Origin: DATKEH01 sp035546355
GTDB taxonomy: Bacteria; Acidobacteriota; Thermoanaerobaculia; Multivoradales; JAIOJS01
Direction: 5' to 3'
DNA length: 8,191 nucleotides
Assembly (NCBI GenBank): GCA_035546355.1
Contig: DATKEH010000036.1
Location: 1-8,191, forward strand
Positions 1 through 8,191 of the stretch are shown here, in pieces (position 1 is the first letter of the stretch; every line of letters starts with the position of its first letter). Both the position numbers and the translations under genes were made by a program. The notes beneath the pieces were generated by a model. The model did no database searches and had not been told where the DNA came from. It worked only from the letters and a program-made list of their open reading frames with translations.

Positions 1-689
<689 letters not shown>

Positions 690-742
690 GAACGTGCTGT
701 CTCCGTGATTGGCGGGGCGCACAGCGGCCCCGCGGCGCCGGC

Positions 743-2191
<1,449 letters not shown>

Positions 2192-2196
2192 GATGT

Positions 2197-2200
2197 CTCC
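2197..2200 (-). promoter_or_regulatory. Ribosome binding site of sufB
   Basis: On the minus strand GGAG lies five nt before ATG 2191-2189. It supports this start and shows that the genome uses Shine-Dalgarno initiation. The 45-bp gap between the regulator stop and sufB holds no other signal that I can see. Confidence 0.75.
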
Positions 2201-2236
2201 AGGAAGTTCTCTCGGGCGACGGCGCCCGGCGCGGGC

Positions 2237-2746
2237 TCAGCGGGAGGCCGGCGCCGCCTCGGCGGGCCACTCGACCTGCGCATCCGGCGCACCCGGCGCA
2301 CCCGGCGCGGCGCGACGGCCCAGCTGCACCAGCCGGGTCGGCAGCGGCCCCCCCATCTGCAGCAGGGTGATCCCCTCGAGCGCCTGGCGCACCGCCATGT
2401 TGATCACCTGCCAGTTGGCCTGCAGCGGGCAGGACCCCTCCTGCACGCACTCGCCGGGGCCGTCGTCGATGCATTCGGTCATGGCGATCGGCCCTTCCAG
2501 CGACTGGATCACCTCGGCGACGCTGATCGCCTCGGGCTGCCGCGACAGGCTGTAGCCGCCCTTGACGCCGCGGTGCGACGCCAGCAGGCCGTCGCGGGCG
2601 AGCAGCTTCAAGATCTTGCTCACCGTCGGCAGCGGCAGCCCCGCCTCGGCCGCCAGCTCGGGGGCGTTGAACAGCCGCTCCGGGTGGTGGCACATGAGGC
2701 TCAACAGGACGATGCCGTAGTCGGTCTGCTTGGTGATGCGCAGCAT
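2237..2746 (-). CDS. Rrf2-family SUF system transcriptional regulator (IscR-like)
   Basis: This is a 169-residue winged-helix regulator of the Rrf2 family, which includes IscR, NsrR and SUF-operon regulators. The N-terminus MLRITKQTDYGIVLLSLM is typical of the family. The helix-turn-helix spans about residues 27-57 (APELAAEAGLPLPTVSKIL), followed by the wing RGVKGGYSLSR (59-69). Cysteines at 92, 100 and 106 fall where IscR carries its [2Fe-2S] ligands (92, 98, 104), so a redox or Fe-S sensor is likely. The IscR histidine ligand three residues after the last Cys is Gln109 here. A dimerisation helix follows (about 110-130), then an Ala/Pro/Gly-rich tail absent from short Rrf2 proteins. I chose ATG 2744-2746 because it begins the conserved domain and has AGGAAGG (2755-2761) eight nt upstream; a TTG at 2801-2803 would add 19 unconserved residues. 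As first gene before sufB, it probably autoregulates the suf operon. Confidence 0.93.
   Translation of the reverse strand: MLRITKQTDYGIVLLSLMCHHPERLFNAPELAAEAGLPLPTVSKILKLLARDGLLASHRGVKGGYSLSRQPEAISVAEVIQSLEGPIAMTECIDDGPGECVQEGSCPLQANWQVINMAVRQALEGITLLQMGGPLPTRLVQLGRRAAPGAPGAPDAQVEWPAEAAPASR
2284..2308. repeat. 9-bp tandem repeat in the regulator's C-terminal tail
   Basis: The unit CCGGCGCAC occurs at 2284-2292 and 2293-2301, and seven bases of a third copy follow at 2302-2308. On the coding (minus) strand it encodes repeated Gly-Ala-Pro in the tail of the Rrf2 regulator. Since the unit is a multiple of three, copy-number change would alter tail length without a frameshift. Confidence 0.7.
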
Positions 2747-2754
2747 GGGGGAAG

Positions 2755-2761
2755 CCTTCCT
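2755..2761 (-). promoter_or_regulatory. Ribosome binding site fixing the regulator start
   Basis: The minus strand reads AGGAAGG eight nt upstream of ATG 2746-2744. This supports the short start that coincides with the conserved Rrf2 N-terminus, over the upstream TTG. Confidence 0.7.
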
Positions 2762-2791
2762 GGCGACGTGGCCTGGCGCTCGAATCCCGGC

Positions 2792-2816
2792 AAACAGCAC
2801 CAAAAAGGTACTGTTT
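2792..2816. promoter_or_regulatory. Inverted repeat, probable operator of the Rrf2 regulator / suf operon
   Basis: On the plus strand AAACAGCACC (2792-2801) and GGTACTGTTT (2807-2816) are reverse complements at 9 of 10 positions, separated by five A residues. The repeat begins eight bases downstream of the predicted -10 box, so it covers the expected transcription start and early leader. That is a classic repressor position. The 25-bp span equals that of IscR type 1 sites, but the sequence differs from that consensus. As RNA, the arms could also pair fully, with a G-U wobble at the mismatch, around a U5 loop; a leader hairpin is therefore an alternative. Binding by the adjacent regulator is inferred. 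Confidence 0.6.
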
Positions 2817-2824
2817 CTGACCGC

Positions 2825-2852
2825 ATGATAGCAACCGCGGCCCCGATGTCAA
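2825..2852 (-). promoter_or_regulatory. Sigma70-type promoter for the regulator-sufB-sufC operon
   Basis: On the minus strand a perfect -35 TTGACA (2852-2847) and a -10 TATCAT (2830-2825; five of six matches to TATAAT) are separated by 16 bp. The stretch is less GC-rich than the rest of the window and lies in the only sizeable non-coding gap upstream of the suf genes. Transcription should start near 2817-2819, giving a leader of about 70 nt before the regulator ATG. Confidence 0.75.
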
Positions 2853-2881
2853 GGGTGGCGGTCAGCGGCCTCGGCTCCGGG

Positions 2882-4012
2882 TCAGCGCGGCGGACGCTTC
2901 AGGCCACCAGGGCCGCCGGGGGCCTCGATGGCGCCGACCTCGGCTGCAGGCGGCGCCCCGGAGGCCACCGCCGGCTCCTCCGGCACCCGCGCCGCCAGCA
3001 GCACGGCGATCCAGCGCAGGTCCGGCGAGTTCTCGAGCACGATACGCACGATCACCGTCAGCGGCACCGACAGCACCATCCCCACCGGCCCCCACACCCA
3101 CCCCCAGAACACCAGCGACAGGAACACCACCAGTGGCGACAGCCCCAGCCGCCTCCCCATCAGCTGCGGCTCCAGCAGGTTGCCGAGGGCGATGTTGACC
3201 AGCAGGTAGACCGCCGCCACCAGCAGCGTGCGGCCGAGGCCGAGCTGCACCAGCGACAGGGTCACCGCCGGGATGGCGGCGAGGATCGAGCCGAGGTTGG
3301 GGATGTAGTTGGCGAGGAAGGCGATCAGGCCCCACAGCAGCGGGAAGTCGAGCCCGATCAGCCCCACCCCGAGCCCGACCAGGAACCCGGTGGCGGCGCT
3401 GACCAGCGTCTTGATCACCAGGTACCGCTGCACGTCGTGCCGCACCTTCTGCCACCGCGCCTGCCGCTCGGGGGCCCGCCCCAGCGCCACGTGCAACCGC
3501 TCGGGGAACCCCGTCGCCTCGAGCAGCAGGAAGACGACGATCAGCACCACCAGCAGCAGGTCCTTGAGGACCGAGGCGACGCCGCGCACGGTGCTGCCCA
3601 CCAGGTCGAGCAGGGCGCTGGGATTGATCCCCTCGATGGTCAGCCACTCGCTCGCCGGCAGCCCGAACCCCTCGAGCCACAGCACGGTGGCCTCGACCAT
3701 CGCCTGCAGACGCAGCCGGTAGCGCGGCGCAGCCTCGATGAAGCCGGTCACAGAGCCGCTCACCAGCGCCACCACCAGCCCGATCAGCAGCAGGTCGACG
3801 AGCACCGCCACCGCCACGGCGATGCCGGTGGGTACCCGGCGTCGCTGCAGCCAGGAGAGCACCGGCAGGGTGAGGGCGGCGAGGAACAGGGCCAGCACGA
3901 AGGGCACCAGCAGCGGCGCCGCCGCCTTGAGCCCGGCCACCACCACCACCACGCTCGCCAGGGTGAGCAGCACCCGGTGGGCCTCCGGCCTGCGTCGCTT
4001 GGGTTCCGGCAC
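2882..4012 (-). CDS. AI-2E family (PerM-like) membrane transporter
   Basis: A 376-residue polytopic inner-membrane protein of the AI-2E/PerM family, named for autoinducer-2 exporter TqsA; other members are Na+/H+ antiporters or uncharacterised, so the substrate is unknown. Early membrane segments run through LLTLASVVVVVAGL and LLVPFVLALFLAALTLPVL, followed by basic WLQRRRVPTG. A second pair around GIAVAVAVLVDLLLIGLVVAL precedes a long amphipathic stretch. The C-terminal half has the family blocks FPLLWGLIAFLANYIPNLGS, LGNLLEPQLMGRRLGLSPLV and FWGWVWGPVGMVLSVPLT. A soluble Ala/Pro/Gly-rich tail ends in LKRPPR. Start choice is uncertain: GTG 4010-4012 gives VPEPKRRRPEAH but lacks a clear ribosome site, whereas GTG 3971-3973 has GGAGG eight nt upstream and would give 363 residues. 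It reads toward the suf operon, 135 bp away, with no convincing terminator between; a functional link is not evident. Confidence 0.9.
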   Translation of the reverse strand: MPEPKRRRPEAHRVLLTLASVVVVVAGLKAAAPLLVPFVLALFLAALTLPVLSWLQRRRVPTGIAVAVAVLVDLLLIGLVVALVSGSVTGFIEAAPRYRLRLQAMVEATVLWLEGFGLPASEWLTIEGINPSALLDLVGSTVRGVASVLKDLLLVVLIVVFLLLEATGFPERLHVALGRAPERQARWQKVRHDVQRYLVIKTLVSAATGFLVGLGVGLIGLDFPLLWGLIAFLANYIPNLGSILAAIPAVTLSLVQLGLGRTLLVAAVYLLVNIALGNLLEPQLMGRRLGLSPLVVFLSLVFWGWVWGPVGMVLSVPLTVIVRIVLENSPDLRWIAVLLAARVPEEPAVASGAPPAAEVGAIEAPGGPGGLKRPPR

Positions 4013-4103
4013 GGCCCGATTATGCCGCGCCCGGCGTCTCGCCGTGCGAAGATGCGCCTCGTTCCCTCGCTCGGATCGCGGGAGCCCCGGCGTCGGGGGA
4101 GCC

Positions 4104-5423
4104 GTGCAGCTGGCGATACCCATCGTGATCGGCCGACCGAGACCTTCCCCGGAGAAGCCCCTTCGAGCGCTCTCCGCGGGAGCGTGTGGGGTGGCGGCGC
4201 TGCTCTTCGCCTGGTGGCACGTGCTGGTGCCGTGGCGGCTGTTGGCCGCCAGCGGCAGCGACTTCGCCAACTACCATCGCGCCGCGCACGCCCTGCTGGC
4301 CGGCTCCTCCCCGTACACCGTCCACGCCTTCGACTATCCGCCCCTGCTCGCCTTCCTGCTGGCGCCGCTGGCGCCGCTGTCGCTGGCCGTCGCCCGCGAG
4401 GCCTGGTTCTGGCTCGGCGAGGCGTGCCTGATCGCCGCCGCCGCCCTGACCTGGGAAAGCCTGCGCGGACGGCTCGGCGGCTGGCCCGCCGCCGCCCTGG
4501 TCGCCACCCTGTGGGCGGTGTCCGGCGCCATCGTCGAGGTCCAGGCGCTCGGCCAGGTGACGCCGCTGCTCCTGCTGCTGCTGGCCGCGGCGCTGCGGCT
4601 CGAGGGGGCGCGGCCGGCGGCAGCGGCGGCGGCGATCGGGGGGGCGGCCGCGCTCAAGCTGTGGCCGGCGCTGCTGCTCGTCGCCTTCCTCTGGCGCCGC
4701 CAGTGGCGAGCGCTCGCCGCCGGCCTCGCCACCCTGCTGGCGCTCGTCGTCGTGCCGTTGCTGTGGATCCGCCTCACGGCGCCGCCGCCGCACCTGCCGA
4801 CCAGCGCCGGCTACTGGATGGGTACCCCCGCCCCACTCGGCATCTCGCTGCCGGCGCTCGCCCTGCGCCTGGCCGACCTCCCCCTGCCGACCGGGCCGTT
4901 GCCCTACTCCTGGCGCCTGGGGCACGACCCGGCCGCCTTGGTCCTGCCTCCCGGGCGCGCCGCGCTGTCGCTGGCGGTGGCCGGCGCCGTGCTCGCCCTG
5001 GGGCTGGGCGCCATCGCCTGGGCTCGGCGCCGCGGCGGCGGCACGGCGGCGCTGGAGACGGCAGCGTTGATCCTGCTCGCCGTGCTCGCCTCGCCCATCG
5101 CCTGGTACCACTACCAGCTGGTGCTGCTGCTGCCGGCGGCGGTGGCGGCGGGACGGCTCCTCGAGCCCGGCGGCGGCCGCCGCCGCGGTTCGGGTGCGGC
5201 CACGGCGCTGCTCGGGGTGGCGGCGGCGTTGGCGGTGGCTACCCGACTCCACCAGGGGCTGTTCGGCGCCTACGTGGCGCGCTTCGGTTGGACGTCGGAG
5301 GCCCCGGGCGCCCTCCTCGTCGCCACCTCGCTGGTGCCCTGGCTGAACGCCGCCGCCTTCGCCGCGCTGGTGGCACTGCTCGCCCGCGGCCACCCCGGCA
5401 CCGCCGCAGGGGGTGGGCCGTGA
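4104..5423 (+). CDS. GT87 / DUF2029-like polyprenyl-phosphate-dependent mannosyltransferase-type membrane protein
   Basis: A 439-residue hydrophobic protein with about ten predicted membrane helices. It resembles the GT87 family (DUF2029), whose known members (PimE and related mycobacterial enzymes) transfer mannose from polyprenyl-phosphate-mannose to lipid-linked glycans on the outer face of the membrane. Family features include the first external loop SDFANYHRAAHALLAGSSPY (52-71), with Asp53 in the usual catalytic position, DYPP at 77-80, KLWP at 185-188 and SPIAWYHYQLVLLLP at 330-344. A basic loop RRRGGG (308-313) is followed by further C-terminal helices. The frame is open far upstream, so the start is uncertain. 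GTG 4104-4106 follows GGGGGAG closely; GTG 4125 is also possible, and GTG 4191 has GGGAG at good spacing but would clip the first helix. It diverges from the AI-2E gene and overlaps the next gene by four bases. Donor and acceptor sugars cannot be read from the sequence. Confidence 0.8.
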   Translation: MQLAIPIVIGRPRPSPEKPLRALSAGACGVAALLFAWWHVLVPWRLLAASGSDFANYHRAAHALLAGSSPYTVHAFDYPPLLAFLLAPLAPLSLAVAREAWFWLGEACLIAAAALTWESLRGRLGGWPAAALVATLWAVSGAIVEVQALGQVTPLLLLLLAAALRLEGARPAAAAAAIGGAAALKLWPALLLVAFLWRRQWRALAAGLATLLALVVVPLLWIRLTAPPPHLPTSAGYWMGTPAPLGISLPALALRLADLPLPTGPLPYSWRLGHDPAALVLPPGRAALSLAVAGAVLALGLGAIAWARRRGGGTAALETAALILLAVLASPIAWYHYQLVLLLPAAVAAGRLLEPGGGRRRGSGAATALLGVAAALAVATRLHQGLFGAYVARFGWTSEAPGALLVATSLVPWLNAAAFAALVALLARGHPGTAAGGGP

Positions 5424-7186
5424 CCCGTGAGCGGTGGCTGCTCGCCGCCCTGTTCGCCGTCTCGCGGCTGCTCTACGCGGCGGCGGGGGTACGCTTCGAC
5501 CCGAGTCCGCTGCGCTGGTACTGGCAGGTGGTCGATCCGTCGCTGCTGCGCGCGCAGCTGCTCGAGAGCCTCGCCTGGCTGCACGCCCAGCCGCCGCTGT
5601 TCAACCTCTTCCTGGGCGCCGTCCTGCGGCTGCCCCCGGGGGCGCGGGGCGCCGCCTTCCACACCGCCTACGGGCTCGCCGGCCTGGCGCTCGCCCTGGG
5701 CCTGCTGGAGCTGCAGCGACGGCTGGGGGTGCCGCGCGGGCTGCGTTTCGCGGTCGCCGCCGTCTTCGCCGTCTCCCCCGCGGCGGTGCTCTACGAGCAC
5801 CACCTCCTCTACACCCTGCCGGTGGCCGCGGCCCTGCCCTGGGCCGCGGTGCTGCTGCACCGCTTCGCCGCCGACGGCGGGCTGGCGAGCGGTATCGGCG
5901 CCTTCGCCCTGCTGGCCGGCGTCGTCCTCACTCGCAGCCTCTTCCACCTGGGGTGGCTGCTGGCGGTGGCGGCCACCGTCGCCTGGCTGCTGCCGGGGCG
6001 GCGCCGGCGCGCCCTGATGGCCGCCCTGCCGGCGGTGCTGGTGGCCGCCGTCTGGTACGGCAGCCGCCTGCTGCTGTTCGGCGCCTTCACCACCAGCACC
6101 TGGGCCGGGATGAGCCTGGCGCAGATGCCCTGGCGGCTGCTCGCCGAAGAGGAGCTGGAGAGGGTGGCGCAGGCGGCGCCGCAGACGGCGATCCTGGCGG
6201 TGCGCCCCTTCTCCCCGGTCGCGGCCTACGCCGGGCTGGTCGACCCGCCGGCGCCGACCGGCATCGCGCTGCTCGACCGCGAGCGCAAGCACAACGGCGA
6301 GCCCAACTTCCACCACCTGATCTACGTCGAGGTGTCGCGCCGCTATGCGGCGGCGGCGCGCTGGCTGCTGCCCCGCAGGCCGGAGCTCTACGGCCAGGCG
6401 GTCGGTCTGTCCTGGCTGGTCTTCCTGCGCTCGGCGGCCGACAACGAGTGGCTCGCCGAAGCCAACCGCGACGCGGTGGCGCCGGTGGAGCGGCTCTATC
6501 GCCTGCTGCTCTACTGGCAGCCGGCGCCGTTCAGCGGCCGGTTCGGCCCCCGCTACGTGGCCTGGGGCCTGGGGGTGCTGACGCTGGTGCCGACGGCCTG
6601 GGCGCTCGGCCGCGGCTGGCGCCAGCGCCGGCGCTACCCCGACGCGGCGCTGGCGCTGCTGTTCAGCGCCGGCACGGTGGCCTGGGTGGCCACCGCCGGC
6701 ACGCTGTTCGAGCTCGGCGAGAACAACCGCTTCCGCTTCCTCGCCGAGCCGCTGACCTGGGCCCTCGGCGCCGCCCTCCTCGCCGCCCTGTCGCGGCGCC
6801 GTGGGGGCGGCGCGGCCCGCGCCGGCGGTGGCGCTCAAGCGGATGGGGCGGCGCGGCGGACCTCGAGCTCGGCGGCGCGGGCGACGCGGCGACCCTCGTC
6901 GACGTCGACCAACGCCAGCAGCGCGGCGCCGACGACGAAGAAGGCCACCACCCCGAGGATGGCGTTGCGGGTCGAGCCGGTCTGCGTCGCCAGCACCGCG
7001 AACAGCAGCGGCCCCAAGATGCCGGCGAACTTCTCGAAGATGGCGAAGAAGCCGAAGAACTCGGAGGTCTTGTGGCGCGGCACGACGCTGGCGAACAGCG
7101 AGCGCGACAGCGCCTGGGTGCCGCCCATCACCATCGCCACCATGGCGCCGAGGACGAAGAAGCCGACGGCGCTGCGCAGGAAGTAG
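5420..7186 (+). CDS. GT39/ArnT-like polytopic membrane glycosyltransferase-like protein, no stop before 7186
   Basis: The start GTG 5420-5422 overlaps the preceding TGA (GTGA) and has AGGGGG six nt upstream (5408-5413), so translational coupling is likely. Residues 1-460 form a polytopic protein that resembles GT-C enzymes of the GT39/ArnT/RgtABCD type. An acidic first external loop (FDPSPLRWYWQVVDPSLLRAQ, from residue 26) leads to HAQPPLFN (55-62). About eight to ten membrane helices follow, with a large loop at about 224-320 and a late GENNRFRFLAEP motif (433-444). The last resembles the Arg-rich loop before the final helix of GT39-type proteins. From about residue 461 the protein turns into a low-complexity Ala/Arg/Ser/Thr/Lys tail. 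The frame runs on, without a stop, to TAG 7184-7186. The last 352 bp lie antisense to the UMF1 transporter gene, and the tail reads like its shadow. The core ends near 6800. The sugar substrate is unknown; it presumably works with the GT87-like neighbour. Confidence 0.7.
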   Translation: MTRERWLLAALFAVSRLLYAAAGVRFDPSPLRWYWQVVDPSLLRAQLLESLAWLHAQPPLFNLFLGAVLRLPPGARGAAFHTAYGLAGLALALGLLELQRRLGVPRGLRFAVAAVFAVSPAAVLYEHHLLYTLPVAAALPWAAVLLHRFAADGGLASGIGAFALLAGVVLTRSLFHLGWLLAVAATVAWLLPGRRRRALMAALPAVLVAAVWYGSRLLLFGAFTTSTWAGMSLAQMPWRLLAEEELERVAQAAPQTAILAVRPFSPVAAYAGLVDPPAPTGIALLDRERKHNGEPNFHHLIYVEVSRRYAAAARWLLPRRPELYGQAVGLSWLVFLRSAADNEWLAEANRDAVAPVERLYRLLLYWQPAPFSGRFGPRYVAWGLGVLTLVPTAWALGRGWRQRRRYPDAALALLFSAGTVAWVATAGTLFELGENNRFRFLAEPLTWALGAALLAALSRRRGGGAARAGGGAQADGAARRTSSSAARATRRPSSTSTNASSAAPTTKKATTPRMALRVEPVCVASTANSSGPKMPANFSKMAKKPKNSEVLWRGTTLANSERDSAWVPPITIATMAPRTKKPTALRRK

Positions 7187-8190
7187 CCGTAGACGCTGAT
7201 GCCGACGTAGACGGCGAGGCCGAGGAAGATGGCGCGGCGGGTGCCGATGCGCGAGCCGAGGGCGCCGAACAGCAGGGTGAAGGGGATGCCCAGGAACTGG
7301 ATCATCAGCACCGCGCCGATCATCGCCGTGCGCGGCAGCCCCAGCTCCTCGCCGTAGAGGGTGGCCATGCGGATGATGGTGCCGATGCCGTCGGCGTAGA
7401 CCATGACGGCGAGCAGCAGCAGGAAGGCCTGCCGGTACTGCCGCAGCTCGCGGAAGGTCTCCGCGAGCCGGGTCACCGCGACGCGGGCGACCCCCATCCC
7501 CAACCGCTCGTCGGCCTCCAGGCGACGGGGCGGCTCGCGGACCCAGAGGAAGAGCGGGAGCGAAAAGACCGCCCACCACAGGGCCACCGCCAGGAACGAC
7601 CAGCGCATGGCGGTGAAGACGTCGGGGAAGCCGAAGGCCTGCGGCTGGGCGATGGCCCAGACGCTGCCCGCCAGCAGCAGGCCGCCGCCCAGGTAGCCGA
7701 GGGCGAAGCCGGCCGCCGACACCCGGTCGAGCTCCTCGTCGCGCGCCACGTGCGGCAGCAGGGAGTCGTAGAAGACCACGCTGCCGACGACGCCGACGTT
7801 GGCGACGGCGAACAGCACGGCGGCCAGCTCCCAGTCCCCGGGGCCCACCAGCCACAGGCCGCCGGTGGCCGCCACCCCGAGCAGGAGGAACAGGGCCAGC
7901 AGCTTCTTCTTCACCCCTCCGTAGTCCGCCATGGCGCCGAGGAAGGGCGACAGCAGCGCCACCACCAGCAGCGACCAGAAGGTGGCCATGGCGTGCCGGC
8001 TGCTGGCCACCCCGGGAGCGACCCCCTCGCCCACCGCGTAGGCGCCGAAGAAGATCGGGTACACGGCGGTCACCACCACGGTGTAGAAGGCCGAGTTGGC
8101 CCAGTCGTAGGAGGCCCAGCCGAGCAGCTCGCGGCGGCCCAGCCCGAGGCGGGCGAGCGGCCCGCCCCGCGGCGGGCGCTCAGCTTCCAT
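6835..8190 (-). CDS. UMF1 (Atg22-like) family MFS transporter
   Basis: A 451-residue inner-membrane major facilitator protein with about twelve helices. It belongs to the UMF1 type, related to yeast vacuolar amino-acid effluxer Atg22; bacterial substrates are mostly unknown. Diagnostic stretches are WASYDWANSAFYTVVVTAVYP (25-45), SPFLGAMADYGGVKKK (81-96, the MFS loop 2-3 motif region), FYDSLLPHVA (140-149), GGTQALSRSLFASVVPRHK (356-374) with SEFFGFF, and EKFAGILGP (386-394). A basic, polar linker (about 217-254) separates the two six-helix halves. ATG 8188-8190 lies one base from the window edge, so its ribosome site cannot be seen; 24 residues before the WASYDWANS motif is a normal length for the family. 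The stop TGA is at 6837-6835. Its 3' end converges on and overlaps the open frame of the glycosyltransferase-like gene, and no clear terminator lies between them. Confidence 0.93.
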   Translation of the reverse strand: MEAERPPRGGPLARLGLGRRELLGWASYDWANSAFYTVVVTAVYPIFFGAYAVGEGVAPGVASSRHAMATFWSLLVVALLSPFLGAMADYGGVKKKLLALFLLLGVAATGGLWLVGPGDWELAAVLFAVANVGVVGSVVFYDSLLPHVARDEELDRVSAAGFALGYLGGGLLLAGSVWAIAQPQAFGFPDVFTAMRWSFLAVALWWAVFSLPLFLWVREPPRRLEADERLGMGVARVAVTRLAETFRELRQYRQAFLLLLAVMVYADGIGTIIRMATLYGEELGLPRTAMIGAVLMIQFLGIPFTLLFGALGSRIGTRRAIFLGLAVYVGISVYGYFLRSAVGFFVLGAMVAMVMGGTQALSRSLFASVVPRHKTSEFFGFFAIFEKFAGILGPLLFAVLATQTGSTRNAILGVVAFFVVGAALLALVDVDEGRRVARAAELEVRRAAPSA

Positions 8191-8191
8191 C

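Noticed and set aside
2747..2803. TTG start at 2803 extending the Rrf2 regulator by 19 residues
   Set aside because: The extension is not part of the conserved N-terminus, would overlap the operator-like palindrome, and the ATG at 2746 has a good ribosome site.
2853..2881. Possible terminator after the AI-2E gene
   Set aside because: GC-rich short repeats (GCTGACC twice) are direct repeats, not a stable hairpin, and there is no T-run, so read-through toward the suf operon cannot be excluded or shown.
4013..4103. Shared divergent promoter/operator between the AI-2E and GT87-like genes
   Set aside because: Apart from one weak -10-like hexamer, I find no paired -35/-10 boxes and no convincing palindrome in this 91-bp gap.
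6809..6823. GC-rich inverted repeat (GGCGCG / CGCGCC, three-base loop) between the convergent genes as a terminator
   Set aside because: The stem is only 6 bp, no T-tract follows on either strand, and such repeats arise often by chance in this base composition.
5270..7855. 861-residue minus-strand frame across the glycosyltransferase and transporter genes
   Set aside because: It is Arg/Gly/Gln-rich with no domain I recognise, and out of frame with the UMF1 gene on the same strand; a high-GC shadow.

Overview
The window is a very GC-rich bacterial chromosomal segment with strong G/C preference at codon third positions. No mobile element, tRNA, rRNA or CRISPR array was seen. The Suf iron-sulfur genes and their Rrf2-type 'SUF system regulator' resemble arrangements known in Gammaproteobacteria such as Xanthomonas and in other GC-rich Gram-negative lineages, possibly Acidobacteriota. 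That taxonomic placement is an inference only.

Left block (about 1-2852, reading leftward): the start of a suf operon. A near-consensus sigma70-type promoter and a 25-bp inverted repeat lie upstream of an Rrf2 regulator with three clustered cysteines. The regulator is followed by sufB (complete) and sufC (3' end cut by the window edge). SufB and SufC form the scaffold/ATPase core that builds Fe-S clusters. The regulator probably senses cluster supply and controls its own operon. sufD, sufS and other partners would lie beyond position 1 and cannot be seen.

Middle block: an AI-2E family membrane transporter gene (2882-4012) also reads leftward and ends 135 bp upstream of the regulator. Diverging from it are two rightward genes for polytopic membrane glycosyltransferase-like proteins. 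The first is GT87/DUF2029-like and the second GT39/ArnT-like. They overlap by four bases, so they are probably translationally coupled and may add sugars to a lipid or envelope polymer.

Right block: a leftward UMF1-type (Atg22-like) major facilitator gene fills 6835-8190. It converges on the second glycosyltransferase gene, whose reading frame has no stop until 7186 and therefore overlaps the transporter gene antisense by 352 bp.

Most of the window is ordinary housekeeping and envelope content. The points most worth a second look are the operator-like palindrome at the regulator promoter, the unusual cluster-ligand region of the regulator, and the stop-less convergent overlap. I found no clear case for a wholly new system.
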